From Cololabis saira (lineage: Eukaryota > Chordata > Actinopteri > Beloniformes > Belonidae), in the NCBI RefSeq assembly GCF_033807715.1, contig NC_084610.1, forward strand, positions 6,510,769 to 6,574,768: a DNA stretch of 64,000 nt, in the 5' to 3' direction. This document shows, piece by piece, positions 36,810-47,184 of the stretch. Position numbers and translations under genes: made by a program. The notes beneath the pieces are model-generated. The model had not been told where the DNA came from, did not search any database, and saw nothing but the letters and a program-made list of their open reading frames with translations. Within the stretch, counting starts at the first letter, position 1, and the number at the start of each line of letters is the position of its first letter.

Positions 36810-39800
36810 CCACAAATACAGACACAGACAACGTCCCTCCGGAGAAGCAGATTAAGGTCTGAGTGAGTGTGAGCAGAACAATACCCCAGTGTGTGTTTGT
36901 GGAGCCGTGGCTAATTGCGTTCATTTGCTGCTCAAGTTGAGACAGCTAGGACACTGGAGGCGTGTGTCTATGTGTGTGTGTTTCTACATATGTGTGCAAC
37001 AGAGAAAGAGAAAACAAGGGTGGGAACAAGAAAGAATGATGGGGCAGGACGGTAAAAGGACAGATGAGCAACTGTGTGTGCTTGTATTTGCTTTCAAGGG
37101 GATGAGAAGCACAATGTGAGGCCATGCAGGTAATCCTCATTATGATGTAGAGGTGTTCATTTGTGAGGTGAGCGTGTGTTGATATGCTGGGGGCGAAGTG
37201 AGTATTTAAGAGTGCCGTTTTTCTCTTAATACATCTGCCTGGCTCTGTAAGCATTACACACTAAGATGCACTTGCTGCAGTCCTTGGAAACGCACATTTA
37301 AAAACACATGCTCTCTGACATTTCGCATGAATTCACATGCTTACCTAGCACTTTGAGAAATTAAACCTCTATTTGCCTTCATGTTTGAACAAGATGTGCT
37401 TATTCCATTGAAGCCAGAAGTTGTGAAACTTGTGAAGTGACTTATAACTGGTCTTTCCTTCCTATTAATTTTACTTTGGTGAAAATGGTCATGCAAATGA
37501 AATTCCATCTGCTCTCTTTTATTTTTTCATTGAATTTATCGAGTTTCAAAAGTTTCCACTGTTTTGAAAATAGCTTTCAAGTGTGAATCAGTGTCTGTGG
37601 CAAAATCAGCACCATGGACAGCTCTAGAAGAGAACTTATTTATAGCAGGTATTATCAATAATGTATGTAAAATCACATGACCTATAAAAAGAAGTATTGA
37701 TGAACCCATAAATTCTCATCTCAGCTGCTCTCGGCCCCTAAAATTGTTTATTTTAGTTTATTATTTGAATTATTTCCACTTTGTATCATGGCTTTCTTTA
37801 CCCTTATTTACAGGAGCAGGAAAAAAATTACAGAGAAACCCATTGTCATCATTAATTAGAGTTGAATAAAGTATTTCAGCTGCTGAACTTAATTGTACAA
37901 AAAAAAACCTTGATTGCATCTCTAAGCTCCCATTATTGTCTTTCAGTAAAGTCTGTCCGTCTACTCTGAATCTGGAGAAGAGTGATAATGCCTCCTGCAA
38001 ATGAAAGCTATTTCAATGGAAGATATTGTTTCTTTTTAGACAAAGCACATGACTGAAACAGAACAGTTTCTAACTGTCAATACTTCAATTTATCAGTCGA
38101 TTAATTGTTTCAAGTGAAACACGGTTATTCATTTTCTAAAAACTCTTAGGTTAGAGGAAAGTATTCATCATGTTAGCCAAGTACTTACCATATATGATCT
38201 TGATTCATGGATTTCCACATGCCATTACTATGACTTGTTTGAGCTCATTGAATACATGTCTGAAATCCACTTTTGGTTTGAAGTTCAGCTAGAACTTGCT
38301 TTCCTTGCACTGGTCAGGCTGAAATATTTCAGGGGGCGATTTGAGTCATTGACCAAAAACACAATAGTTTTACCTTTTTTTTTATGAGGGAATGCAGTGT
38401 AGCTGTTTGTCTTTAAAAACAGAACAATGGAGGTCAATTGTTGGTACGGTAGTCTCAGTGAGGGAAAACATGAAACAGAGGCAAATCAATGGCAAATAAT
38501 GTCATCTTAGAAGGTCATACCTGGACCTTTTGGCTTTGTCAATACAACCACACGGCCGTGCACACACACTCACAGCCCAGCTACAACAAAATAATAAAAT
38601 GCATGCAAGCCATCTGATGCCCTTCTAACATTTCTAATGATAAAATGACACACACGCACACAAACTGAAATAATAAACTTGCACTTTGTCTCTCTGTGCC
38701 TCCCTCACATGTAATCTCTGCAGGCTACTAAGCGGTATTAAACCTCCCTGCCTGGCCACGCTGTGGTTTCCCCGAAGCTAAGTGTCCCTTTCTCCTCCCT
38801 GCTCGGCGTGAGCGAAGAAGAAAATAAACAACTAAAGAGACAAACAGCAAGAGCCACTTAGAGCCACTTAAAGCCAAGGCTTCTTCCCACAGCGAAGCAC
38901 TTCCCTAGGGTGACTGATGTCCTCCTGCCACGGTGGGAGAGAAAAAGCAGTACAGTGACAGAGAAAAGAGAGAACAGAGGAAAGAAGTCAAAGATGGAGA
39001 AAGACAGTGAAAGGAGTTCCGGAGGAAAAGTTGGGAATAGAGAGCTAGAAAGATAGGAGTCAATGACAGAATCAGTCACTTTTCTCCTCTTCTTTACAGA
39101 CTCAACCTCCCAAAAAGGCGAGGAAGAGTCACTCTAATGAGTAGTGACAGTTACCTGTGGAGAGGAGACTCCCGTCTGAGTATAGCCTTACTGATGAGTT
39201 AAGACATACACCCATTCCTGCTGGGTGGCTCAAAAGGTGTGCCAGATTCCCGCTTCAGTGTGAGCAATTGGATTTTATTGATAGAGACTCTCCAAAAACC
39301 TTCAGCTCTTGTTTTTATGTTTCAAAAATAGGGCTGTTCCAGATAATGGGATGAAACTTCTGAGCGTCTCATTTCTTCCCCCAAAAACTTTTAATTTAAA
39401 TTTTTTTCACTCATCTTAACATGGAAACATAATTTTAGTTAATACTTATTTTCCATGTCTCAGAATGTTTTTCAATTAATTCTCACAACAATGTTCTTTT
39501 AAATGTTGATTTCTCTAATTTAAATACTTAAATTCCAAAATGCTTCATCATTTTGAAGACAGGAGTAAATCATTATTATTCCATTTGGAGCACACGTCAT
39601 TGAAAACAGAAATCAAATATTTCTGTGCCAATGTTCAAGTATATGTAAATATTTTGATGCTTCCCAGTTGTTTACCAAAGAAACATCTGAAGGGCAGTGT
39701 CAGGAAGGGAGTTGCCTTGAAAAATGAGAAAACAGTCACTGCTGCATCAAACTGAAATATCCAAAAACATCAAATATACAGCAATACATGCAGATAAGCC

Positions 39801-40679
39801 TTAGATCAAGTTGTGTTTTTTGTGAGAATGTATATGAGATTTTTGAAGAACATTTTTCAATCCCTCATTGAAAAGAAAGAAATATAAGATCAGCATTGTA
39901 ATGTACTTTTTGGGACTTCTCCACCTCCTCAATCTTTCTGTCCCTTTCTTCTTCCACTGTCTTTCTCGTATGTTTTTTTTTTTTTTTACACATTTTCTTC
40001 CTCCACTCAACCTTTTCTCCATTTGGCCTCCCCTGCTCCTTCCCACTCTCTTCTCTTTTCGTCCCCCCTGACTGTGATCCCAAAGGTCATCTCTCCCCTG
40101 AGAGCCCTGTTTACCTGAACCGCTCCCCTCTTTCTGACATTCGCCTACTTGGAGATGGAGGGAGAGAGGGGAGGAACAAATGCAGCTATTCCTGTCTTGG
40201 AGGTCAGTTGCTTTACAAAAATGAAATGCCACCTACTTGCCAAAAGCCCCATTTGAAAAGTGTTCAATGGATCTGAAAATCCTTCCTAACAGAGATGCAT
40301 CTTTAGATCTTGTTCAAGCCTCTGATGAAAGAATGTAGACGTGATTCAATTAATGCACGGGGCTAACAAAGACATATTAAAATAAGTAGTGCATCAACTT
40401 CATGATGATGGGAACTTTAGCTTTTGAAAACCCTTCATATTGTTTAAAAGCTTCAGAATTTTAAGTGGAACGCCATGATGAAACAATAAGACATCTGATG
40501 AAGACCTTGGATGAGAGTGTACAAGAATACTATCAAAGATATTGGTTTTGTGTACGCTACACATTTTATTACTCAAATAAGTTACTCTCTGAATATGTTA
40601 CAAGTTTTTCCTCATTTTCTTAGGAATGCCTTGGATAAGCTGTTTTATCCTCTATATGAGTGCACAGTATATAATACAG

Positions 40680-40681
<2 letters not shown>

Positions 40682-40710
<29 letters not shown>
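40682..40710. repeat. (TA)n microsatellite
   Basis: About 14 uninterrupted TA units, a self-complementary tract that could extrude as a hairpin. Confidence 0.96.
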
Positions 40711-40712
<2 letters not shown>

Positions 40713-41354
40713 TTTATACTGCATCAGATATTTTCAGATATCTTGAACTGTTATTCCTCCACAGGAATTCTTGCAGCATCTCTGATAACAGAGTACGTGG
40801 CTTTGCTGCCACTTAAACAGCTAACAGTGTGTGTGTATATTGAGTGTTATGCATGCTGATGGTGACCCAGACTCCCACAGGGGCTCCTGCCCCTCAGGTC
40901 CTCCCCTCCCAGGGGTAGGGCAGCAGGATGGGGTCAAAAAGACAAATCTACCCCCCTGCTCCGCGGAGGCCTGCCCAGGGCTATCAGTATCCATTACCAG
41001 GAGGCATGGACAAGCCGCCGCTTGGAGATCCTCTTAATCCGCACACACACTTTGCATTTGAAGTGCTGCAGCACATAAACAATAAGCTATGTAGTGTGAA
41101 ACAAAACATTTACTTGTCACGCATATGTACAAATAACCAACCATTAATTATCTTGCCGATACATACATAAACGTACCCAGATGCACATGTTTGTTGAAGT
41201 CCACACACAAGCAAACACACCTGACAGTGACTCAGGCCTCCAGCAGCTTGCGACAGAGGTCCTTACTTCAAACAGACATTCTCAGAGGGAATGACCTTCT
41301 CGGAGTCCATGGGGTGTGTTTGCATGCGTACCTTTGGATGTGATCAAGCGTGTA

Positions 41355-42175
41355 TTAACAAAAGTTGTCAGAATTATTGGCACCCTGAATTCTAAGCGCA
41401 GAATATAGTAAGATATTAGTGTAATTTAACAAATATTGTGCAGTCAGAATATAGTTATTGGTGCTATCTTTAAATGCCAAAAGCATCCTGTAATGCTCAA
41501 TATGCAATGCAAGATATTGGCTTTCAAAAGCAAAAGATGACCCTATTACTAAAATAATTTTCTGACTGTGCCAGAAGTCAAGTACAACTTCATCTACGGA
41601 CTTATCAAGTAAAATGCAACATGAAATGATGTATTCATTAATACAAGTTGCCTCTTCTCCTTACCATTACCACAATAACACTTTTTTTTTGAAGTAGTGT
41701 CACCACATATAAAAGCTGCTAAAATCCAGTTAATATTCTTGTTTGCAACATAGTTTGTTGTTTACCATTCTACATCTGTCATGACCGAAGAATCAAGTGG
41801 TCTCATTGTACCCTTCTTGATGTTGTACCCAAGATTAAGTAGATTAAGTAGAAGTTGTATCATACCGTATGATGAGGACTTTATAATACATTAGAAGTCA
41901 TGCAGAACGTATGAATTGGGCAGCAAAGTGAACCCAGCGCATGATAGAACCTCCACCATGCTTTACCTTAAATATGTAGTGTTTGTTTTTTAATATTAAT
42001 GCATGACAATCCCATTAAGTTATTTTGTTTAGAGTAACTTTCAATGTGTCTGCATACATTACTTTTGCTCTTTTCTGCTTTAGCTTGGAGCCAATCCTGG
42101 TTCAAAGTTCTGTCCTTGGGGCAGACTGAAACCACCAGTCCACCAACCTTTCAATACATAACATTTTATTCAAAT
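41355..42175. mobile_element. degenerate Tc1/mariner-like DNA transposon (tentative)
   Basis: The segment opens 'gtcagaattattggcaccctg', which resembles the terminal 'cagaattattggcacccct' of a common fish DNA transposon family. The interior contains 'cctccaccatgcttta', a phrase common inside Tc1-like fish elements. I could not find the opposite terminus, and there is no intact transposase. It is likely old and eroded, and the right boundary is a guess. Confidence 0.4.
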
Positions 42176-42197
42176 ATTCACTTTTAAGAGAGTTTTA

Positions 42198-42455
42198 GGG
42201 GGTAGGTGGCTCAGCTGGTAGAGTGTTTGCCCATGAACCTGAAGGTCAGTGGTTTGAGCACTAGTTCTTCCTGTGTCCACCAAAGTGTCCTTGGCCAAGA
42301 CAGTGAATCCCCAGTTGCTCCCGGTTGTCAGGCGAGCGCCGTTGTATGCAGCTCCGCAGAAAACCTGTGTGTGTGGGTGAATGTCTACAGTGTAAAGTGC
42401 TTCGGGGCTGTAGTAGTACAGCTGGAAAGCACTATATAAGTGTAAGCCATTTACC
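42198..42455 (+). mobile_element. tRNA-derived SINE
   Basis: The head 'ggtaggtggctcagctggtagag' is tRNA-like. It has a polymerase III A box (TGGCTCAGCTGG, 42207-42218) and a degraded B box (GGTTTGAGCAC, 42251-42261) at normal spacing. The body carries the fish SINE phrase 'gtgtaaagtgcttcggggc', and the 3' end reads 'gcactatataagtgtaagcc' before a T-rich tract at 42456-42478. It is not a functional tRNA, because the cloverleaf downstream of the B box is absent and the B box is mutated. Such SINEs are mobilised by LINE machinery. No target duplication is visible. Confidence 0.75.
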
Positions 42456-42478
42456 TTTTTTTTTTTCTTTTTTTTTTT

Positions 42479-44856
42479 AAATTAAGTATCTTTATTTAAT
42501 TTCAAATTCCGGCCTTTAAAATATTCTGACTGACCTTACGTGAGCCTGAGAATGATAAAACATTGTGTTAAGAGTGTAGGATCAGCTGTTTTGACATTTC
42601 TAAGGTGCACACAACAGACAGATGCACACATTCATCCCAAACAGATGTGAGCTAAATGGTTATGAATGGGCTTCTGGACGAGCCAACGCAAGTTTTTACA
42701 GCCGGTAATGTTGTTTTAATAGAAGCATCAGGAGCAGCAGGAATGACCCATCTGTCTGAGAGAGACAATGAAGTAACAGAGATGGAAAAAATGTGAAAAG
42801 GGTATGAGAGGGAGGAGAGGCAGTAATCAAATGCCAGGGAAGAAATATAAAAAGAGCCAGAGGAAAGAAGATTGAGTCATCACTATATCCTTGGTTGCTC
42901 TCTGTTTAGTTCTTGGCTTTTGCCACCAGTGTGTCTGGAATGTCAGCTGCAGCTGGCTAACAAGCTTCACCCTCAGCAGCCTATTATCTAGAGCGTGGCA
43001 ACTGGCCCATACCTGCAAGGTGTGTGTATGTATGTGATTCAGAGCATGGCAGCTGGGTCTTACCTGCAAGCGTCTTCAGGACACACTTCTGATCTTCTCA
43101 TCTGTAATGGAGCAGAGGAGGGAGATTGTGGGGCAGATGAAGGAGAAAACTGATACCCTATGTTTCTCTCTTGCAGTTTCTTTCACAAATGTGAAACAGG
43201 GTAGCACTGATGGTTCCTGTTTTCTCTTCTCCTTAGAGGAAGGAGAGTCAGGGAGTCAGAGACCATACACACACACGTGCATGCAGTCGGACAGAGAATG
43301 CCAAACACTTCCCACTCACGCTCTCCGCCACGTTAAAAAAGTGTAATATAACAACCATTCAATAATTGGTGGTTTATTTGAAGAAAAAAATGTTTGGGGG
43401 ATGATTGGTTGATTGATTGCAAAAATTATCCATTTTTGTCAGCTAGTAAATCCACTTGTGATTTCACTTTTTCCTACCATATGCTGTTAAAGTTGAAATA
43501 ATCATGTAGAGGATTCACCCCAAAAGCTGGAGTGTCTTTTGACCAGGAAGGGTGCTTTTTGTTAATTGAGACACTTATAGCAATCCCATTAGCACCTAAT
43601 CAAACTGCCTGATCAAATTCAACACAGTTGAACCATCAGTAATGTTCCTGTCATCCCTTTGTCATCTTCACTCTCTGCAACCATAAGAAGTTCTTCTGCA
43701 CTGGCGCTCTTCCATCCATCCTTTCAAGCAGAAAACCTGTGCACTCACACACAGACGGACACTCCTACCACCTACCCACACACACCTCCAGTGCACACAC
43801 ACATGCATCTACTTTCCACCCTCCAACCACATACATACACACCACCGGCCACACCAGTGGAGGCCTTAGGGCTCAGCCATCTGCTGCCCGCTCAGCCCAT
43901 CTCCCCCCCTCTGTTGTACCCACCTTCACAACATATGCAGCCCTTGCCCTGGGTAAGGTAGCAGGGCCACCGGCCTTGGCCCCGGCCAAGAGAGGGGTGA
44001 AGGAGCACATATGTAGCCCAGACGGTGTATGAGGAGAGAAAAAGATGGGGGAGAAAAGACACTGAGTCTAATCAAGAGCTGGATAGCTCTCTCCCTGAAT
44101 TGCTTCATCTATCGCGCGCTCTGCCTCACCCATATGGTCATTTTCTTGTATGCTCACACCAGCCTGGTGGCCACCAAGGTCGCACCCTGCAAAGGGCTTG
44201 TGGGGCCTCAAGCGATGAAGCTGAGAACGAAACAGAGAGAGGGAGGACATGCAGGAAATGAGACAGTGGTTGTTGGCGTTGTCACTAACACACCTCTTTT
44301 TTTTGCACCCCTCTTTTTCTATCCCTCATTGCCTATGTGTATCTGTTCTGCCTGTTAAATCTTGCCTCAGGGCATTCTCCACCACAAAAGGCAAAAAAAT
44401 AAATGAGCGAGAGACTTTCATCCTCCCATCAGCCCCTCCATCCATCCACTCAACACTCTGTCTTGTTCAGATAGGATGTGTGCAGGTACATGGCTGTTGA
44501 TGTGACAGCGGTGGTGGACGTTTTGTTTCAACGCTAACATTGATTACATTGACTATTCCAAAGTCGTCCATATTTTATGAGTGTTTTTTTCTTTTTATTA
44601 GCATGCACAGGCAACGCATCACTCTCCTATTCTCTTTAGTCTTCCAGTGTCTCTCTACACGTTCCAGGATCGCAGCGCTCACGTCAATATCCGGTAATGT
44701 TAGAAATCCATCAGGGAATATGGCCCAAAATACCTTGGAAATTTGCCAAAAGGCCGTTGTAGTAACGGTAGTAGTTAGAAGCACTTTTCCCTATTGTTGG
44801 GACAAATTCAAGTGAGACAAAGCAGAGGTTCAGAAGAACAAACCTAGCAATCAATC
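42479..44856. other. non-coding stretch, one weak exon candidate
   Basis: Contains CA-rich clusters (43740-43850). The frames at 43659-44032 are rich in Pro, His and Thr because of composition. A stretch at 43869-43951 lies between a possible acceptor and a GTAAGG donor, but cannot be assigned to any protein. No gene is supported. Confidence 0.45.
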
Positions 44857-44935
44857 ACTCCATTTCTAAAGCACTTTTTGCAGATAAAAATCACAAAGTG
44901 CTTTACAATAAAATGCAGATTAAACCAAAAACAGG
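44857..44935 (+). repeat. interspersed repeat with aaagcacttt inverted motif
   Basis: The sequence 'tctaaagcactttttgcag' is followed by 'atcacaaagtgctttacaa'. This is the wording of a widespread fish repeat, in which 'aaagcacttt' and 'aaagtgcttt' form short inverted arms about 25 bp apart. The class is not certain. Confidence 0.5.
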
Positions 44936-44989
44936 ACATAAATTCAAACACAAAGGCTGCGATGAATGTAAGAAATGACAACAGTCTCC

Positions 44990-45277
44990 GGTCCCCCCCG
45001 CTGCCTCTGCGGCGGGGCGCTCCTTTGGTCCTGCGGGGCCGCTTTCGTGGGGGCGGGTGCACCTATCCGCGTCGGTGGCCGGGCGGCTCTGTCTCTCCGG
45101 GCAGGCTGGCCCCTCGCCGGGTGGGGGTCGTTGGCCTGGAGGGTGAGGGCCTCCTGGCCGCATGTCCGGCCCGGGCCGGGTGGCCGGGGATTGCCTGGGT
45201 CCCGGTCCGCCGCCGTGGGTTCCCTGGCTGCCTCTTCCCGTGTCGTGGGGGCCCCGCCCGCGGGTCCCCTCGTCCTC

Positions 45278-45365
<88 letters not shown>

Positions 45366-45600
45366 CCACACAGACATATACATCGGCCCGTTCACCTGCA
45401 TGCTCACTGCAGTTTTGGGGGTTAGATAGTCGCGGTAGCTTAGCCTAGCTGTGATTGAGTCTCGGGACCTGGGACGGTTGCTGCTCGTGTTTCTGCCTGT
45501 TGTCCTGTCTGTCTGTTTTTTTTTCTTGCAGATTTCCAGTGCTCGATGTGCGCTTCCATGTGTGTTCTCGCGCTTTGGATTAGCAGCGTATGTCACCCCT
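44990..45600 (+). mobile_element. composite GC-rich / CA-array retroposon-like repeat (copy A)
   Basis: A block of roughly 75% GC (44994-45280) is followed by a CA array (45280-45362) and a unique 3' module (45363-45600). The 3' module matches a second copy at 52613-52860 through the landmarks 'ttcacctgcatgct', 'ggtagcttagc', 'gcagatttccagtgc' and 'ttccatgtgt' in the same order. Because copy B is a retroposed insert with a target duplication, copy A probably belongs to the same retroposon family with more of its 5' part kept. The long frames on both strands (up to 183 codons) arise from GC-richness and CA repeats and are not genes. The family name is unknown to me. Confidence 0.6.
45280..45362. 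repeat. (AC)n microsatellite, 83 bp
   Basis: About 41 uninterrupted CA units inside copy A of the repeat family. Confidence 0.97.
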
Positions 45601-46429
45601 CACCCCTCATTTTAGATCTATGCTTTGAGATCGTCCTCAGTCAGTTAGTGGACAACAAAAACAGCTGCAGCACATAGTTGGCTGCAAGAGAGACTATAAC
45701 TCATTGTGCGTTGACCAGAGAGAAGTTCCTAATGCTCTGATCATGTCATTAATCCCTTATAATTAATTGTACATAATGAATTGAAACAGGATCTTTGCAT
45801 ACCACATTAAGTTTATAACCTTCATGAACACCTGTAGTCTTGTACATTTTTACATGGCAACAATATTTGAAAATTTCCATGAATGGAATAAAATAATTCA
45901 ATAAAGATCTACCTTTTAGTATTATTTTTTCAATAACTCCAGAAAAAGATGGATACACTCAAATAATTTATACAAAGCTTTCAAGGCTTAATTTGCTTCT
46001 GTATAAGATGGTCTGTTCACAATCAAGAAAAGTCAGCTTTATGAATACTCCAACTCCTTGCCAGAGAAGTGCAGCTCGATGATGACAAAGACTCAGATGG
46101 GAGGTCTTACAGGCTGTATCTGTTTCAGCAGCCATGAGCTCATTTAAGCAGCTGCCTGACACTTGAAAAATTGGAACAAACGATATGCACAAATGAGTAT
46201 CAGGCAAACAGAAGTTGGCAAGCATTTAAATGTTTTGCACTTAACTAGAACAGGAGCGGTCAAGTTTAGGTCTTTCCTTTCGCTCACATTCACCTGACAA
46301 AACATCTCAGAAATTGTATGGACAGACCTTGAAAGAGCTTTGCATGTATGACGGCCATGAACATGACCCGGATTGAGGTCTTTTGCCAAGAAGTGGAAGA
46401 AAATTGTTTAGATATAAGCTGAAAAACTC
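45601..46429. other. non-coding, no recognisable feature
   Basis: AT-rich unique sequence with no domain-bearing frame and no repeat recognised. Confidence 0.5.
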
Positions 46430-46712
46430 TTAAAGGGGACCTATTATGGCATTTAATGTCTATTTTAAACAGGCCTTGAATGTCTTAAAAACAAGCTTTT
46501 GATTGTTTTTTCTAAATAAATTAGAAATTTAGCCTCTGGGCCATGTCTTTATCTTTACCATTTCTAACTTCCTTCTCTATGAGGGATTCTGAGGGGACGG
46601 GGAGGTTATGATAAAGAGGCACTGCGCTGATAGGCTGCCCGAATGATGTGTAGCAGGGGAGAACACAAAGCCTAGCTCTGGGCAGAAGAGCAGCCGGCTG
46701 CGTACACTATTA

Positions 46713-46823
46713 AGGCTGATTTATGGTTCCGCGTTACACCAACACAGAGCCATCGCCGTAGGGTACGCCGTACCCTACGGCGATGGCTCTGCGTCGATTT
46801 AACGCGGAACCATAATTCAGGTT
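46713..46823. mobile_element. hairpin MITE, Harbinger-like (copy 1)
   Basis: This 111-bp element is almost a full palindrome. The outer arms read 'aggctgatttatggttccgcg' on the left and, on the complementary strand from the right, 'aacctgaattatggttccgcg'. The central arms are 22 bp, perfectly complementary, and meet across a single base near 46772. The trinucleotide TTA flanks both sides (46710-46712 and 46824-46826). Short foldback elements with 3-bp TNA duplications are typical of PIF/Harbinger MITEs. The perfect centre suggests recent insertion or gene conversion. The same family occurs at 58513-58653 in the opposite orientation. Confidence 0.8.
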
Positions 46824-47004
46824 TTAAACCGTGTCCCATGCGATGCAATTCCATTGCTTTATTTTCTATTGGACTGTCCTAACTGCTGCAGCGCTGCACA
46901 GCGCGGCGAACTGTTTTGAGCTGAACATTTGTCAGACGCCCTGCTTCTATTCTCTCCCTGTCGCTCGCGTTGAAAGCCGGTTGAAAGCGCTGTAGGAAAC
47001 GGTC

Positions 47005-47184
47005 ATGGATGAGGAACGGCTGATCCAGTTAGTTGAAATGAGAAGTTATCTCTATGATTCCTCCTCATTTCACTACAAAAACCTCAATAAAGTGGCAGCT
47101 GCTGGAGGGAGATGGACAGAGAGCGTCCGATGTCACGCAGTGCTACACAATAGTCGGATGCTCGCATGCAGAAGGCTGGATTAG
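47005..47184 (+). pseudogene. MADF-domain protein fragment (Harbinger accessory-protein-like)
   Basis: An ATG at 47005 opens a 59-codon frame starting 'MDEERLIQLVEMRSYLYDSS' and continuing 'SFHYKNLNKVAAAGGRWTE'. This fits the start of a MADF domain (hydrophobic helix 'LIxLV', then 'LYD', then 'YKN' and a W). MADF domains are DNA-binding modules of the Myb/SANT kind. In PIF/Harbinger transposons such a protein partners the transposase and helps carry it to the nucleus and the transposon ends. After 'RWTE' the family pattern is lost and a TAG stop follows, so the domain is cut off around its first helix pair, either by decay or because an intron starts there. It could also be an exon-1 fragment of a host MADF gene copied into a transposon. 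Confidence 0.55.

Larger units (their letters stand above)
35376..41340. other. 6-kb gene-free stretch
   Basis: Holds a CA array (36762-36807), an AT array (40682-40710), a polypurine block (38935-39060) and a CT-rich block (39915-40150). Non-repetitive blocks at 36140-36340, 36630-36760, 38690-38820 and 40860-41045 are candidate conserved non-coding elements. The last has a polypyrimidine-AG boundary that could be a splice acceptor, but no exon can be confirmed. Confidence 0.5.

Noticed and set aside
42198..42275. Functional tRNA gene
   Set aside because: A box and an eroded B box are present, but no complete cloverleaf can be drawn, and the downstream sequence is a SINE body.
44878..45596. 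Overlapping frames of 141 to 183 codons on both strands
   Set aside because: They span a GC-rich block and a CA array. Composition and a stop-free dinucleotide repeat explain them, and no domain is present.
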